Part shown: in pieces, positions 1-8,400 of the stretch
Position numbering within the stretch: position 1 is the stretch's first letter
How the letters are laid out: the number at the start of each line of letters is the position of its first letter
Source of the DNA: Betaproteobacteria bacterium UBA2592
Lineage (GTDB): Bacteria; Pseudomonadota; Gammaproteobacteria; Burkholderiales; Rhodocyclaceae
Length of the DNA stretch: 31,523 bases
Direction: 5' to 3'
NCBI GenBank assembly: GCA_002340095.1
Contig: DDKS01000034.1
Location: 1 to 31,523, forward strand
Program-made: the position numbers and the translations under genes
The notes under the pieces: model-generated
What the model saw: only the letters and a program-made list of their open reading frames with translations
The model's database searches: none
Told to the model about the DNA's origin: nothing

Positions 1-90
1 TAAAAACCTCACCACAGAGACACAAAGACACAAAGAGCTTCAAAAAATCAATGGCTTGCATTTTCTTCCACGCGCACCAACTGAGGTTTT
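1..90. repeat. Dispersed intergenic repeat, shortened copy
   Basis: Positions 1-78 match 31367-31444 at the other end of the window with only about five substitutions. After that this copy jumps to the terminal motif AACTGAGGTTT (79-89), which also ends the long copy at 31523. It therefore looks like an internally deleted version of the longer element that lost the right-hand inverted arm. It codes for nothing recognisable. It may begin upstream of the window. Confidence 0.75.
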
Positions 91-120
91 AAGGATCAAA
101 CTACGTAAACGACTAAGGGC

Positions 121-296
121 CGGACAAGTCTGGGGATAAGTCTGGAAAATCCTTTTTTTTCATGGATTTGAAGGAGGTTTTCGGGGCTTGGCAAGTGTCC
201 GGAAAACCTGGGGATGAAAACGGGACATTTTTTCCCCAGCCGCCGTTTTTCCGATTTTTCCCCCGGCTGGCTACAGCTTGTGCACAGACTTGTCCG
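121..296. repeat. Palindromic intergenic element A
   Basis: The 176-bp unit is bounded by a perfect 12-bp inverted repeat: CGGACAAGTCTG at 121-132 and CAGACTTGTCCG at 285-296. The match extends to about 17 of 20 bases. Inside is a nested hairpin, with 200-207 pairing 245-253 and 208-214 pairing 233-239 around an 18-nt loop. Its left part (104-152) aligns without gaps to 1468-1516 at about 39 of 49 identities, so it is related to element B on the other side of trmA. It contains degenerate DnaA-box-like words (TGGGGATAA, TTGTGCACA). The function is unknown. Confidence 0.65.
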
Positions 297-306
297 CCGC
301 CGGGCT

Positions 307-1395
307 TCAGCGGCGGATCAGCAGCAGGCCGCTCTCCAGATGGTGGGTATAGGGAAACTGGTCGAACACCGCAGCCGACCTGATCCGGTGGGTATCCGCC
401 AGGGCAGCCACGTTTTGCAGCAGGGTTTCGGGATTGCAGGAGATGTAGAGGATGTGGTCGAACCGCCGGGCCAAGGACAAGGTACGGTCATCCAGGCCGC
501 TGCGGGGCGGATCCACGAACAGGGTGGAGAAGCGGTAGCTGCCGAGATCCACGTGCTGCAGGCGCCGGAAAGGCCGCACACCATCCATGGCGGCGCAGAA
601 TTCCTCGCTGGAAACCCGGCCCAGGGCCACATTGCCGATCCGGTTGGCTTCCAGATTGAACTGGGCGGCCTCTACCGAAGACTTGCTCAGCTCGGTGGCC
701 AGCACCCGGCGGAACAGGGGGGCCAGGGCGATGGTGAAGTTGCCGTTGCCACAGTAGAGTTCGAGCAGATCATCCCCGAGGTTTTCCGCCTGGCGGCAGG
801 CCCAGGCCAGCATCTTGCGATTCACTCCGCCATTGGGCTGGGTGAAGCTGCCTTCGATCTGCTTATACCTGAGCTGGCGTCCGTTCAGTTCGAAGCTTTC
901 CAGAACCCAGTCCCGTTCCAGAACCACCTTGCTGCCCCGGCTGCGACCGATGAGTTGCACTTCCAGCTTGCCCGCCAGTTCCCCGGCAGCCGCTTCCCAG
1001 GCTGCATCCAGGGGCTTGTGATAGACCAGGGTAAGCAGCATCTCGCCGCTCAGGGTGGCGAGAAAATCCACCCGGAACAACTTGTGACGCAGCAGGGGGG
1101 CGATCTTGAGCGCCGCCTTGAGGCGCGGCATCAGTTCGCAGATGGACCGGGCTGCCACGGGAAAATCTTCCACCAGCACGGGAATTCCGGGTTTACCAGG
1201 CTGGAACATGACGTAGTGCAGTTCTTCCCCTTCGTGGCGGATGTGGAACTCGGCTCGCAGGCGGTAATGCAGGGGCTCGGAAGTAAACACTTCCGGCTCG
1301 GGCAGGTCATGCACTGCGAAGGCCTGTTTGAATTGCGCCCGCTTTTGGTCGAGCTGTTCCTGGTAGAGATCGGGATCGATAGGGGTAATGGACAT
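307..1395 (-). CDS. trmA: tRNA (uracil-5-)-methyltransferase TrmA
   Basis: It transfers a methyl group from S-adenosylmethionine to C5 of U54 in the T-loop of tRNA (and of tmRNA in enteric bacteria), in the cytoplasm. The 362-aa length is normal for TrmA and shorter than RlmD/RlmC relatives, which also carry iron-sulfur cysteines or a TRAM domain absent here. Visible motifs are the SAM-binding loop LELYCGNGNFTIAL, the motif FVDPPRSGLDD, the catalytic cysteine C320 in SCNPETL, and the general-base glutamate E354 in HHLESG near the end. The start at MSITPID fits the family, although no strong ribosome binding site precedes it. The gene stands alone, flanked on both sides by related palindromic elements. 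Its promoter must lie in 1396-1712, which it shares divergently with the ferredoxin gene. Confidence 0.95.
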   Translation of the reverse strand: MSITPIDPDLYQEQLDQKRAQFKQAFAVHDLPEPEVFTSEPLHYRLRAEFHIRHEGEELHYVMFQPGKPGIPVLVEDFPVAARSICELMPRLKAALKIAPLLRHKLFRVDFLATLSGEMLLTLVYHKPLDAAWEAAAGELAGKLEVQLIGRSRGSKVVLERDWVLESFELNGRQLRYKQIEGSFTQPNGGVNRKMLAWACRQAENLGDDLLELYCGNGNFTIALAPLFRRVLATELSKSSVEAAQFNLEANRIGNVALGRVSSEEFCAAMDGVRPFRRLQHVDLGSYRFSTLFVDPPRSGLDDRTLSLARRFDHILYISCNPETLLQNVAALADTHRIRSAAVFDQFPYTHHLESGLLLIRR

Positions 1396-1483
1396 GGAGA
1401 TAGGCAGAGGAAAGGGACGGCACAGGCGCAGGGCTTTGCCTTTTTATAAAGGGTGTACAGTCAACGACGTTTACGAATAAGTA

Positions 1484-1668
1484 CCGGACAAGTCTGTGGA
1501 TAACTCGGATAAATCCATACAATACCGTGGGTTGCGACCATTTTACGGGTCTTGGCAAGGGGGCCGGAAAGCTGTGGGAAAAAATGGAACAATTCATCCA
1601 CAGGCTTGCTTTCCGGCAATTATCCCCTTGCCGCTGACAGTTTCTGCACAGCTTTGTCGACAACCCGG
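1484..1668. repeat. Palindromic intergenic element B
   Basis: This relative of element A lies between trmA and the ferredoxin gene. It forms a long hairpin in three stems: 1554-1562 with 1624-1632 (9 bp, GGCAAGGGG/CCCCTTGCC), 1563-1572 with 1608-1617 (10 bp, GCCGGAAAGC/GCTTTCCGGC) and 1572-1577 with 1598-1603 (CTGTGG/CCACAG). The outer ends are a degenerate inverted repeat (GACAAGTCTGTGGATAA against GACAAAGCTGTGCAGAA on the opposite strand). A perfect DnaA-box consensus on the minus strand lies at 1495-1503 (TGTGGATAA), with a one-mismatch copy at 1594-1602. The inner stems covary with those of element A. Confidence 0.65.
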
Positions 1669-1712
1669 ACCGAGGGGGTGGAAGCCCTGTCGGTCCGATG
1701 ACTGGAGGCATC

Positions 1713-2045
1713 ATGTTCTTCTTTGGAAAAAAACATCCCCACCAACTGACCGTGTTGCCGCACCCGGCGCTCTGCCCGGAGGGGGAGATCGTGCCAGCCA
1801 TACCGGGCCGGTCCGTGGCGGAGATCCTGCTGCAAAACCGGGTGGAGATCGATCACTCCTGCCAGTTGCAGTGCGCCTGTACGACCTGCCACGTGCACAT
1901 CATGGAAGGGGCACAGCACCTGAGCCCCATGGAGGCGGACGAAAGGCGGATGCTGGACAAGGTTCCGGGCCGGGACGGCTTTTCCCGGCTTGCCTGCCAG
2001 GCCGTGTTCCAGGGGGGTGGAAACGTGGTGGTGGAGATTCCCTGA
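1713..2045 (+). CDS. [2Fe-2S] ferredoxin, adrenodoxin/ISC type
   Basis: This is a soluble electron carrier of about 110 aa. The cluster ligands are visible as C-x5-C-x2-C in SCQLQCACTTCH, and the fourth cysteine lies in RLACQAVF about 35 residues later, the pattern of E. coli Fdx and mitochondrial adrenodoxin. In that family the protein supplies electrons for iron-sulfur cluster assembly or to an oxygenase. The start at 1713 (MFFFGKKH) is preferred over an in-frame ATG at 1698 because GGAGG at 1704-1708 sits four bases before it. The gene lies outside any isc cluster, so it may be a second, general-purpose ferredoxin. It converges on the cytochrome gene with a strong hairpin between them. Confidence 0.88.
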   Translation: MFFFGKKHPHQLTVLPHPALCPEGEIVPAIPGRSVAEILLQNRVEIDHSCQLQCACTTCHVHIMEGAQHLSPMEADERRMLDKVPGRDGFSRLACQAVFQGGGNVVVEIP

Positions 2046-2073
2046 CCCGACCCTCCTGCTGGACCGGGTCGGG
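2046..2073. terminator. Hairpin between convergent genes
   Basis: CCCGACCC (2046-2053) and GGGTCGGG (2066-2073) form a perfect 8-bp stem around a 12-nt loop, directly after the ferredoxin stop and 5 bp past the cytochrome stop. Its position between converging genes suggests a bidirectional transcript end. No T-run follows on either strand, so it is not a canonical intrinsic terminator. Confidence 0.45.
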
Positions 2074-2078
2074 CAGAT

Positions 2079-2504
2079 TCACGGACGGGCAGGCGCTGGG
2101 GGCCAGCGGGACTGGATGAAGTGCACGACGTTCTCCACCTGGCGTTCCGTCAGCTTGCCGGCGAAGGCGGGATGACTGCCGCCCTGGCCTGTCTGGGGTG
2201 GCACCACGCCCAGTCGGGTGATGCTGACCAGTTCCGGAAAGGTCCGGCGGCTGGCGGGGGTTTCCCCGGCCAGGGACGGAGCCGGGGGGTGGCCATCCTG
2301 GCCTGCTGCCGGCCAGCCCGGCTGGCCTTCCATGTCCTTGCCGTGGCAGCCGGCGCATTCGGCCTTGTAGATCGCCTCGCCTTCCATGAGGGCAAAAGGA
2401 TCCACCTTCTTCTCGTCCTTGCCGCAGCCGGCGAGGGAGAGTGCCAGCATGGCGGACAGACAGAAGCCGGAGAGGGGGCGTGGCAGGGGTGAAGGACGCG
2501 TCAT
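2079..2504 (-). CDS. Small cytochrome c lipoprotein
   Basis: A 141-aa secreted class I-like monohaem cytochrome. A hydrophobic signal ends in a lipobox with the lipidated cysteine near residue 27 (SLAGC), so the mature protein is probably membrane-anchored in the periplasm. The haem site is C50-A-G-C53-H54. In most relatives the C-terminal haem ligand is the Met of a GG-x-MP-x-F motif; here the equivalent residue is histidine (H111 in GGSHPAF), and the only methionines after the haem site are far from this loop. The start at 2504 is chosen because its ATG overlaps the stop of the upstream membrane gene (ATGA) and because it yields the signal peptide; longer in-frame starts do not. The partner and pathway are unknown; a role in respiratory electron transfer is inferred. 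Confidence 0.8.
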   Translation of the reverse strand: MTRPSPLPRPLSGFCLSAMLALSLAGCGKDEKKVDPFALMEGEAIYKAECAGCHGKDMEGQPGWPAAGQDGHPPAPSLAGETPASRRTFPELVSITRLGVVPPQTGQGGSHPAFAGKLTERQVENVVHFIQSRWPPAPARP

Positions 2505-2701
2505 GAGCCCTGTTTCCTGTTCTTTCTGGCGTCCAGCAGGATCTTGCCCGCTGCCAGCAGATTGACTCCAACCACGGCCAGGGCTGGCCACAGGGGCAGT
2601 TCCTGTCCCGTGGCCCAGCCATAGAGCAGCAGGCCGGCGAGGGCGAGGCCGCCAATCAGCAGGGTCAGGTTGCCCATGTTCATCTTCCCTGTCGGATTCA
2701 T
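2501..2701 (-). CDS. Small two-helix membrane protein
   Basis: This 66-aa protein has two predicted membrane segments (NLTLLIGGLALAGLLLYGWA and LWPALAVVGVNLLAAGKILL) and a basic tail rich in Lys and Arg. The start at 2701 is preferred because AGGAG sits six bases upstream; the ATG at 2722 lacks such a site. Its stop overlaps the start of the cytochrome lipoprotein gene by four bases (ATGA), so the two are probably translated together. A role in anchoring or assembling that cytochrome is inferred only from this coupling. The family was not recognised. Confidence 0.7.
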   Translation of the reverse strand: MNPTGKMNMGNLTLLIGGLALAGLLLYGWATGQELPLWPALAVVGVNLLAAGKILLDARKNRKQGS

Positions 2702-2752
2702 GCGCATCTCCTTTTGCTGCAAAAAAACGCTGGCAAGTCTAACCCGAAAATT

Positions 2753-3613
2753 TCATGACCTCCGGCCAAAGCGATGCTTCCGATGCCAGGTCAGATAAAC
2801 CTGATGGCGTTCGGTCAGGCCGACAATGGTTTCCGAACCGGTGAGTCCCAGGCAAGTGCGGCTGGCTGCGTCCAGCGCCTGGGAAATCCTGATTTGTCCG
2901 GAATCCAGGAAGGTGATCCAGCCACTATCGAACAAGGCATCCAATTGAGGGGCCAGGAGCAGGCCGTTGAACACGTCGAGCCGTTCGGCGTCGGAAGTGC
3001 AGTCTGCCCATGGTTTGATATGGGAGGCGCGGAGAAGTCCGGGGATCGCCAGCCCACTGACGGCGCAGCGCTGTCCCCAGTAAGCCAGCAACGAGGCGCG
3101 GAAGATATCCTGCCCAACCCGTTGCACAACCAGTCGAGTGGCTTCCGTCGTATCAGGAGACTGGCGGCAGCTTGCCTCGAAAGTCCGAAGTCCTTCGCCA
3201 GCCAGCACGCGGCCTACCGCTGCAATACGGGCGAACAGTCGATGCAGGGTCGGATAGTCCGCAATTCCATCCAAACATGCTTCCCAGGGTGGCAAAGCCT
3301 CGGCTATTACCGGAGGAAACTCAATGGCCACTCGCCGGGCCAGACCGGCATCACTCACGCCAACACGGTAGCCGTCACGCCCAGGGGCGACGCCTACGGT
3401 AAACGGGAAAGCGGTTGAACGGAAAACCAGCCAATCTCCCTCCAACGATGCGGTCAGATCAAACCCCGCATCCTGCGCGGCCTTCTCCAGCCGGGTCCGC
3501 TCAAGGATGCCCAAAGGTGCCGCAGGGGCATCGTAAGGATGAATCGCTTCCGCCAGTTCTGCCGTGATGATTTCAAGGGCGATCCCGCCTGGAAGCTTTG
3601 CAGCGCTACTCAT
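2753..3613 (-). CDS. HNH endonuclease (HNH_2-like)
   Basis: A 286-aa protein and the last gene of the defence operon. The C-terminal third carries the nuclease: RASHIKPWADC with the metal-site histidine H198, then ERLDVFNGLLLAPQLDALFD with N216 and the closing LDALFD, the pattern of HNH_2 family restriction-type nucleases. The N-terminal 170 residues are not recognised and may bind DNA or a partner. The start at 3613 is chosen because its ATG overlaps the stop of the DUF4276 gene (ATGA at 3610-3613). ATPase plus HNH pairs are the core of the Septu phage-defence system (PtuA/PtuB). Here a third, TOPRIM-like gene sits between them. Cleavage of phage DNA is inferred, not shown. Confidence 0.85.
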   Translation of the reverse strand: MSSAAKLPGGIALEIITAELAEAIHPYDAPAAPLGILERTRLEKAAQDAGFDLTASLEGDWLVFRSTAFPFTVGVAPGRDGYRVGVSDAGLARRVAIEFPPVIAEALPPWEACLDGIADYPTLHRLFARIAAVGRVLAGEGLRTFEASCRQSPDTTEATRLVVQRVGQDIFRASLLAYWGQRCAVSGLAIPGLLRASHIKPWADCTSDAERLDVFNGLLLAPQLDALFDSGWITFLDSGQIRISQALDAASRTCLGLTGSETIVGLTERHQVYLTWHRKHRFGRRS

Positions 3614-4209
3614 ACCCCTGCACTCCCGCTCCGCAGTGCCTCCTCGCATTCCTTGTAAAACTTCCGAAATGAGCGGCTTGCCGCAAGGGCCTGGTCAATG
3701 TCAAAAGTTGCTGAAAAAGCTGCCTGGTCGCTCACCTCGTGGTAGCGTCCATTGGCTATCCGCTCGCTCAACCAACCCTTGGCATTACGAATACTCTCGG
3801 GATTGGGAGGTGCCACCAGATCAACGGGCAAGCCCCTTTGTCCGGCCAATGAGTCCGCAGCAGCCAGTAACCATGCCTCGTACTCCTTCTGCGCAATGAC
3901 AACAGACAAGGACTGGGATACCGGAATGATGCTCCTTGCGCCCTCCTTGATTTTGCGCATCAATGTCACGGGGCAATCATCATCCGCATCCAGCAAAACC
4001 ATGACCCTGCCGTCTCTTGCTTTTGTGGACGCAAGTCGCAACATACGCCGGAATTCGTGTGAGTCATTCAGGAACTTGTCGCGATGTACCCGGATCGGTG
4101 TCTGAATCGTCACATCGTATCTGCCCAATCTGGATGCGATGCGGCGCAGTAGTGCAGGCAGTGCGCGAACCTCGCCGTCCCCCTCGACGATGGCGATGAG
4201 CGAATTCAT
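3610..4209 (-). CDS. DUF4276 family protein with TOPRIM-like motifs
   Basis: A 199-aa protein that resembles DUF4276 proteins, which often sit beside SMC-like ATPases. Two acidic motifs are visible: E9-G10 and E13 in AIVEGDGEVRALP after a first beta strand, and D74-x-D76 in VMVLLDADDDCP after a second. This spacing of a glutamate and a DxD pair is the signature of the TOPRIM nuclease/topoisomerase fold, as in the OLD nuclease and PARIS AriB. Assignment as a TOPRIM-like nuclease is therefore an inference from motifs. The start at 4209 overlaps the stop of the ATPase gene (ATGA at 4206-4209), and its own stop overlaps the HNH start. This indicates a tightly coupled three-gene unit. Confidence 0.75.
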   Translation of the reverse strand: MNSLIAIVEGDGEVRALPALLRRIASRLGRYDVTIQTPIRVHRDKFLNDSHEFRRMLRLASTKARDGRVMVLLDADDDCPVTLMRKIKEGARSIIPVSQSLSVVIAQKEYEAWLLAAADSLAGQRGLPVDLVAPPNPESIRNAKGWLSERIANGRYHEVSDQAAFSATFDIDQALAASRSFRKFYKECEEALRSGSAGV

Positions 4210-5408
4210 GACTCTGTCCCAAAAAGCTGAACCTGACGGGCATTGAGCCGACACATACTGTCCTCGTCGGGTGCCAGCTGATTCAGCACAAGCAATTCTC
4301 CCGGGGTGTAAAGGCCTTCCCGAATCACTTGCCGGGAAGATTCATCGATGGGGGCGATGATCGTCACACCGCCCTCACCCGACACTGCCAACAAATTCTC
4401 GACCGCAAGCGACGTATCGTCCAGCAACTCCGGGCTGTGGCTGGTGACCAATACCTGGGTACGCTCAGCCGCACGCGACAAGGCATCCCGCAATACGGCT
4501 GCAGCAGCGGGGTGCACGGCAACCTCGGGTTCCTCGATACCCACCAGCATTGGACGTTCCGTATCCCCCCCTTGAAAAAGGGCCACCAGTATGCCCAAGG
4601 CACGTAATGTGCCATCCGACATGCTGTTGGAGGAAAAGCGCCACGGGTGTTTTGATCCAGCCGCATCCTGCCGGAACTCCAGGGTTTCCATGTGTCCTAC
4701 CGCCTTACGCTCCACCGCATGAACTGTCGGGATCACCATGTTCAGATACTCTTCCACACGCTCCTTTTCTGCGGGCGAATGGCGCTCCATGAAGGCCAGG
4801 ACACTGGCAATATTTTCCCCGAGTGGCTTGAGCGCCGCCCCATCCTGAGGCTTCTGGAGGTCCCGGATGACACGTGGATTGAGGTTATAGAAGCGCATGC
4901 CCGTCAAGGCATCGAAAACCGGGCGGAAGGCAGGTAAACCGGCGGCATTCACTAGCGCCAGACGATCTGCGGTGCAGGGAGGGAAAACAGCCTCACTGGA
5001 CTTCTGCAGCACACCTTTCATGATCTGGTACGCAGGTCCTTTGCCTGGCGCATCGATGACGCACTCCTCCATCTGGACCTCAAAGTTCCCACCTGGCAGG
5101 GCGCCGATCTTGAATGCGTAATGCGCATCCCGGCCATCGGGCAGACAAAAATCCAGCCGGATGCCGAAATGCGTCGGATGCCCACCCGAGCGGCGGCGAA
5201 CCTCGCTGATGCCGCCGCGAACCTGCAGCGCGTTTTCCAGCGAGTTTTCCAGCGCATCCTTCACGAAGTGCAAGACATCAAGAAAGTTGCTCTTGCCCGA
5301 TCCGTTCGGACCAATCAGGTAGCTCAGCGCACCCAGCTCGACATCGCACAAGGCAATGCTCTTGTAGTTCTGCGCCCGGACACGGCGAATGAAGACAGAA
5401 GATTTCAC
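4206..5408 (-). CDS. SMC/RecF-like AAA ATPase
   Basis: A 400-aa ABC-type ATPase of the AAA_21 group used as sensor or motor in OLD, Septu, PARIS and retron-linked defence systems. Walker A is GPNGSGKS at residues 33-40. A signature-like loop SMSDGTLRAL lies near 260, Walker B with catalytic glutamate (VGIEEPE) near 288, and the H-loop TSHSPELLDD near 321. It lacks the C-terminal TOPRIM domain of OLD proteins; the next gene supplies a TOPRIM-like protein separately. It starts with GTG at 5408, six bases after AGGAG. It follows the methylase gene by 34 bp and overlaps DUF4276 by four bases. A role in sensing phage and gating the downstream nucleases is inferred by analogy. Confidence 0.88.
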   Translation of the reverse strand: MKSSVFIRRVRAQNYKSIALCDVELGALSYLIGPNGSGKSNFLDVLHFVKDALENSLENALQVRGGISEVRRRSGGHPTHFGIRLDFCLPDGRDAHYAFKIGALPGGNFEVQMEECVIDAPGKGPAYQIMKGVLQKSSEAVFPPCTADRLALVNAAGLPAFRPVFDALTGMRFYNLNPRVIRDLQKPQDGAALKPLGENIASVLAFMERHSPAEKERVEEYLNMVIPTVHAVERKAVGHMETLEFRQDAAGSKHPWRFSSNSMSDGTLRALGILVALFQGGDTERPMLVGIEEPEVAVHPAAAAVLRDALSRAAERTQVLVTSHSPELLDDTSLAVENLLAVSGEGGVTIIAPIDESSRQVIREGLYTPGELLVLNQLAPDEDSMCRLNARQVQLFGTES

Positions 5409-5442
5409 GGGCGGCTCCTTGCTGCTTTCGGATCAAAAAAGC

Positions 5443-8400
5443 TCATGACTTACCCTTGTCGTGCAGTTTATCCCAGGCCTCCAGCACCAGCCGCCGGGTG
5501 CGGTATTCACCGAACTCGCGCATTTCATTGTTTTTGAGTACGCGGAAAGTTTCGGAGGGGTAGTCCTCGCCCATCACGTCGGCTGGGTCGAGGATGTAGC
5601 GCAGTTCGTCTCGGGTCAGGCCGTAGAGGTGGGCGTAGTAGGCATCCAGTTCGGCACGCAGTTGGGCGCGGCGTTCGGGGTTCCACGGAAAAGGCGGGCC
5701 GTCATGGCCCAGGTCTGCGGCCCAGGGTTTCAGGTCGCAGGCGGTGTAGGTGAGTTCGAGGACGCGGGGGACGATGAAGGCGAGGTCGGCCTCGGTGTAG
5801 CGGTCGGGGGGGAGAACGGGCAATTGCTTGGTTATGAAGTCAGCCAGATGTGTCCCGCCAATCTTTTGCCGAGCACAAAAGTCCAAAGTGATGGCGTTTA
5901 GGTTTGCAAGAAGACAGGCGTATTTGGCGATGTGGGTCTTCGTAACGCCGATATTCACACGTAGCGTAAAGTCGGTTCCCACCCTCGGCATCACCGACGC
6001 AATCACCGTCCGCTCATTGGTCGCGTTGGTGATGTCCCGCCACCCCATCAGCCAGCCCCGCGCCCAGCCCTTGTCGGCGAGCCGGGCCTCGACCTCGGCG
6101 GCTTCGACCCAGTAGCGCGGGGTGACGCGGAAATCCGGGTCTTTTTTCCGGTCCACCGCGACATCGCCACTGCTGCCATCGGCGCCGTAGCTCGCCCAGC
6201 GGTGGTCGAACTGGTGAATCATCTTAGCTTCATAGACTGGGATGAAACCTGTCTGAGGCTCTCGAAGGCATGCACCAACAACCTCTGCTTTTGCCATATC
6301 CAATACACGCCGTATCTGGACGCCCCACGGATTAACTTCTGGTGGCCCATCCTGAACAAGCACGGGTGCCGCCCGGTAGAGTTTCTTGGTCAGCGCCGCG
6401 TCCCGCTCGCTGCGGAACACCGGGCAGGTGAGCGTGTTGGGGTTGATGAGGCGGAATTCGTCCGGGGTCAGGGTGAAGCGCCGGCGCGGGTCGGCGAGCT
6501 GGTGGGTCTGGGTGGCGAAGCAGACGAACTCGGCGGCCTCGGTGCGGCCCAGGGTCAGCAGGCAGAACTTGTAGCTGCGATGAACCGATGGAAAGACAGC
6601 CTCCCGGTTCTCGATGTCGTACAGGCTGGCGAGCCTTCCCGCCTGGGTCAGCCCGGCAAAGAAGGCCTTGGTGCTGTCATCGGTGGCGATGCCGGTGGGC
6701 ACGATGAAGCCTGCCCGGCCAGCTTCGGCCATCAACTGCGCAAAGGTCTCGGCAAACAGCGCATAGGTATTCACATCGCCCACACCGGTGAGCGGATAAC
6801 GCCCGGCGTCGTGGGCGAACAGGCTGGCGGCCTCGGCATTGCGCCGCGCGGCGAGGAAGTCCGCATACAGCGCTTGCTCCGCGCCATTGGGCGGCGCCAA
6901 GCCCTGGGCGGCTTCCACCTCCGGGTACAGGGTGTGCAGCAACATGCCTTCGGCAAGCAGCCCGATACGCCGACCGCGTTCGGCCTTGTGCTGGGCCTCG
7001 GCCACCAGGGGGCTACGGGTGGCGAAGAACTCCTCCTCCTGCAGCTTGATGCGCTCCCACGGCGGATTGCCGAGCAATACATCGAAGCCGCCTTTGGCCC
7101 GCACTTGCGGAAAGGCCTGCCACCAGTGGAAGGCCTGCGCCGCCTCGGCAGCACGCCGTGCCACATCGGCCACCCCCGGGCGCGGGGCGCTGCCGTTTTG
7201 CACCAGCCACAGGTCCTGGCTGGTGGGCACGCGGGCTTCCGTCTCCGCCGTCTTGGGCAGCACGAAGGCGGCCACGAAAAGGTCGGCCGCCAGCCTGGCG
7301 CGGGAGGCGGCGAGCTTTTCCTGCAAGGCGGCGAAGGCGGCGCGCTTGGTCTCAATCGCCTCCAGCGTGTCATCGGGCAGATGTTCAAAAGCATCGGCGT
7401 CCTGTTCGGCTTCCAGCCCGAGGCTGAACTGGCCGCCGGGCGCCTTGGCCCTTTCGATGGCTTTCAGGGCGTCGCGGTTGGCCTTCTTGAGGCGTTTGAC
7501 CACTTCCTTGTCGTCGCCGGAAAGCGCATGGAAGGCCTTGTCCGGGATGCCAGCATCGAGCACCGTTGGGTCGAGGATGCCCAGCAGCGCGTCGCCGCAA
7601 CGGAGATGGGCATCGAGGAAAGTGAGCGGGCGTTCCGGGGTGTAGGCTTCCAGCCACAGGGCAGTCCGGGCGAGTTCCACCGCCATGGGGTTCTTGTCCA
7701 CGCCGTAGATGCAGTGGGCCACCACGTCGCGCAGGGCGTGGCGGAAGTCCTGCTGGGTGGGGTTGCCTTCCGGGGCGCGCAGTAGCGCCACCTCATCGGC
7801 AATGCGGCGGGCGGCGGCAAGCAGGAAGTGGCCGGAGCCGCAGGCCGGGTCGCAGACGGTGAGTGCCAGCAAGGCCTTGACCGGCTCTTGCGGGTTCTCG
7901 GCCAGGGTGCGGGCGATGACCGGTTCCAGGGCGCTCTTGATGAGTTCCTGCACCAGGCTATCCGGGGTGTAGTAGGAGCCGGTGAGCTTGCGGGCGTTGC
8001 CCTTCGTGCTGCCTTCTTCTTCGTCGCCGATGAAGCCAAAGCGGCGAACGCCTGCGGTCAGCGTCAGATTGGGCACCAGTTCCAGCAGGCTTTCATAGAC
8101 GCTACCCAGTTCCTCGGAATCCATGTCGCGGTAATTGACGCGGGAGAGCGCCGCGCCATCGCGGAAGAAGCAGAGGCTAAAGAGCGCCGAGAGCAGCGAA
8201 CTGTTGTCGAGTTGGGCCGTGTCGAGGTCGGGACAGTGGCTGGCGGCAAAGAGGCCGCCAAGGGCCGGCAACCCGAGCGCCGGCTGACCTTTGCCGAGAC
8301 CCGTGAACGTGATGGTCAGTGCTTGCCAGAGGTCGGCATGGCGGTCGTAGCTACGGCGACGGGCGGCCAACTGGCGTAGCCGCGTCAGACTGTAGCCAGC

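Noticed and set aside
214..1449. Long open frame on the plus strand opposite trmA
   Set aside because: It mirrors the complete trmA gene, has no recognisable motif and spans the palindromic element; typical high-GC antisense frame.
104..1668. A replication origin around trmA because of DnaA-box-like words
   Set aside because: Only one perfect box, no dnaA, dnaN or AT-rich unwinding region, and the words sit inside repeated palindromic elements.
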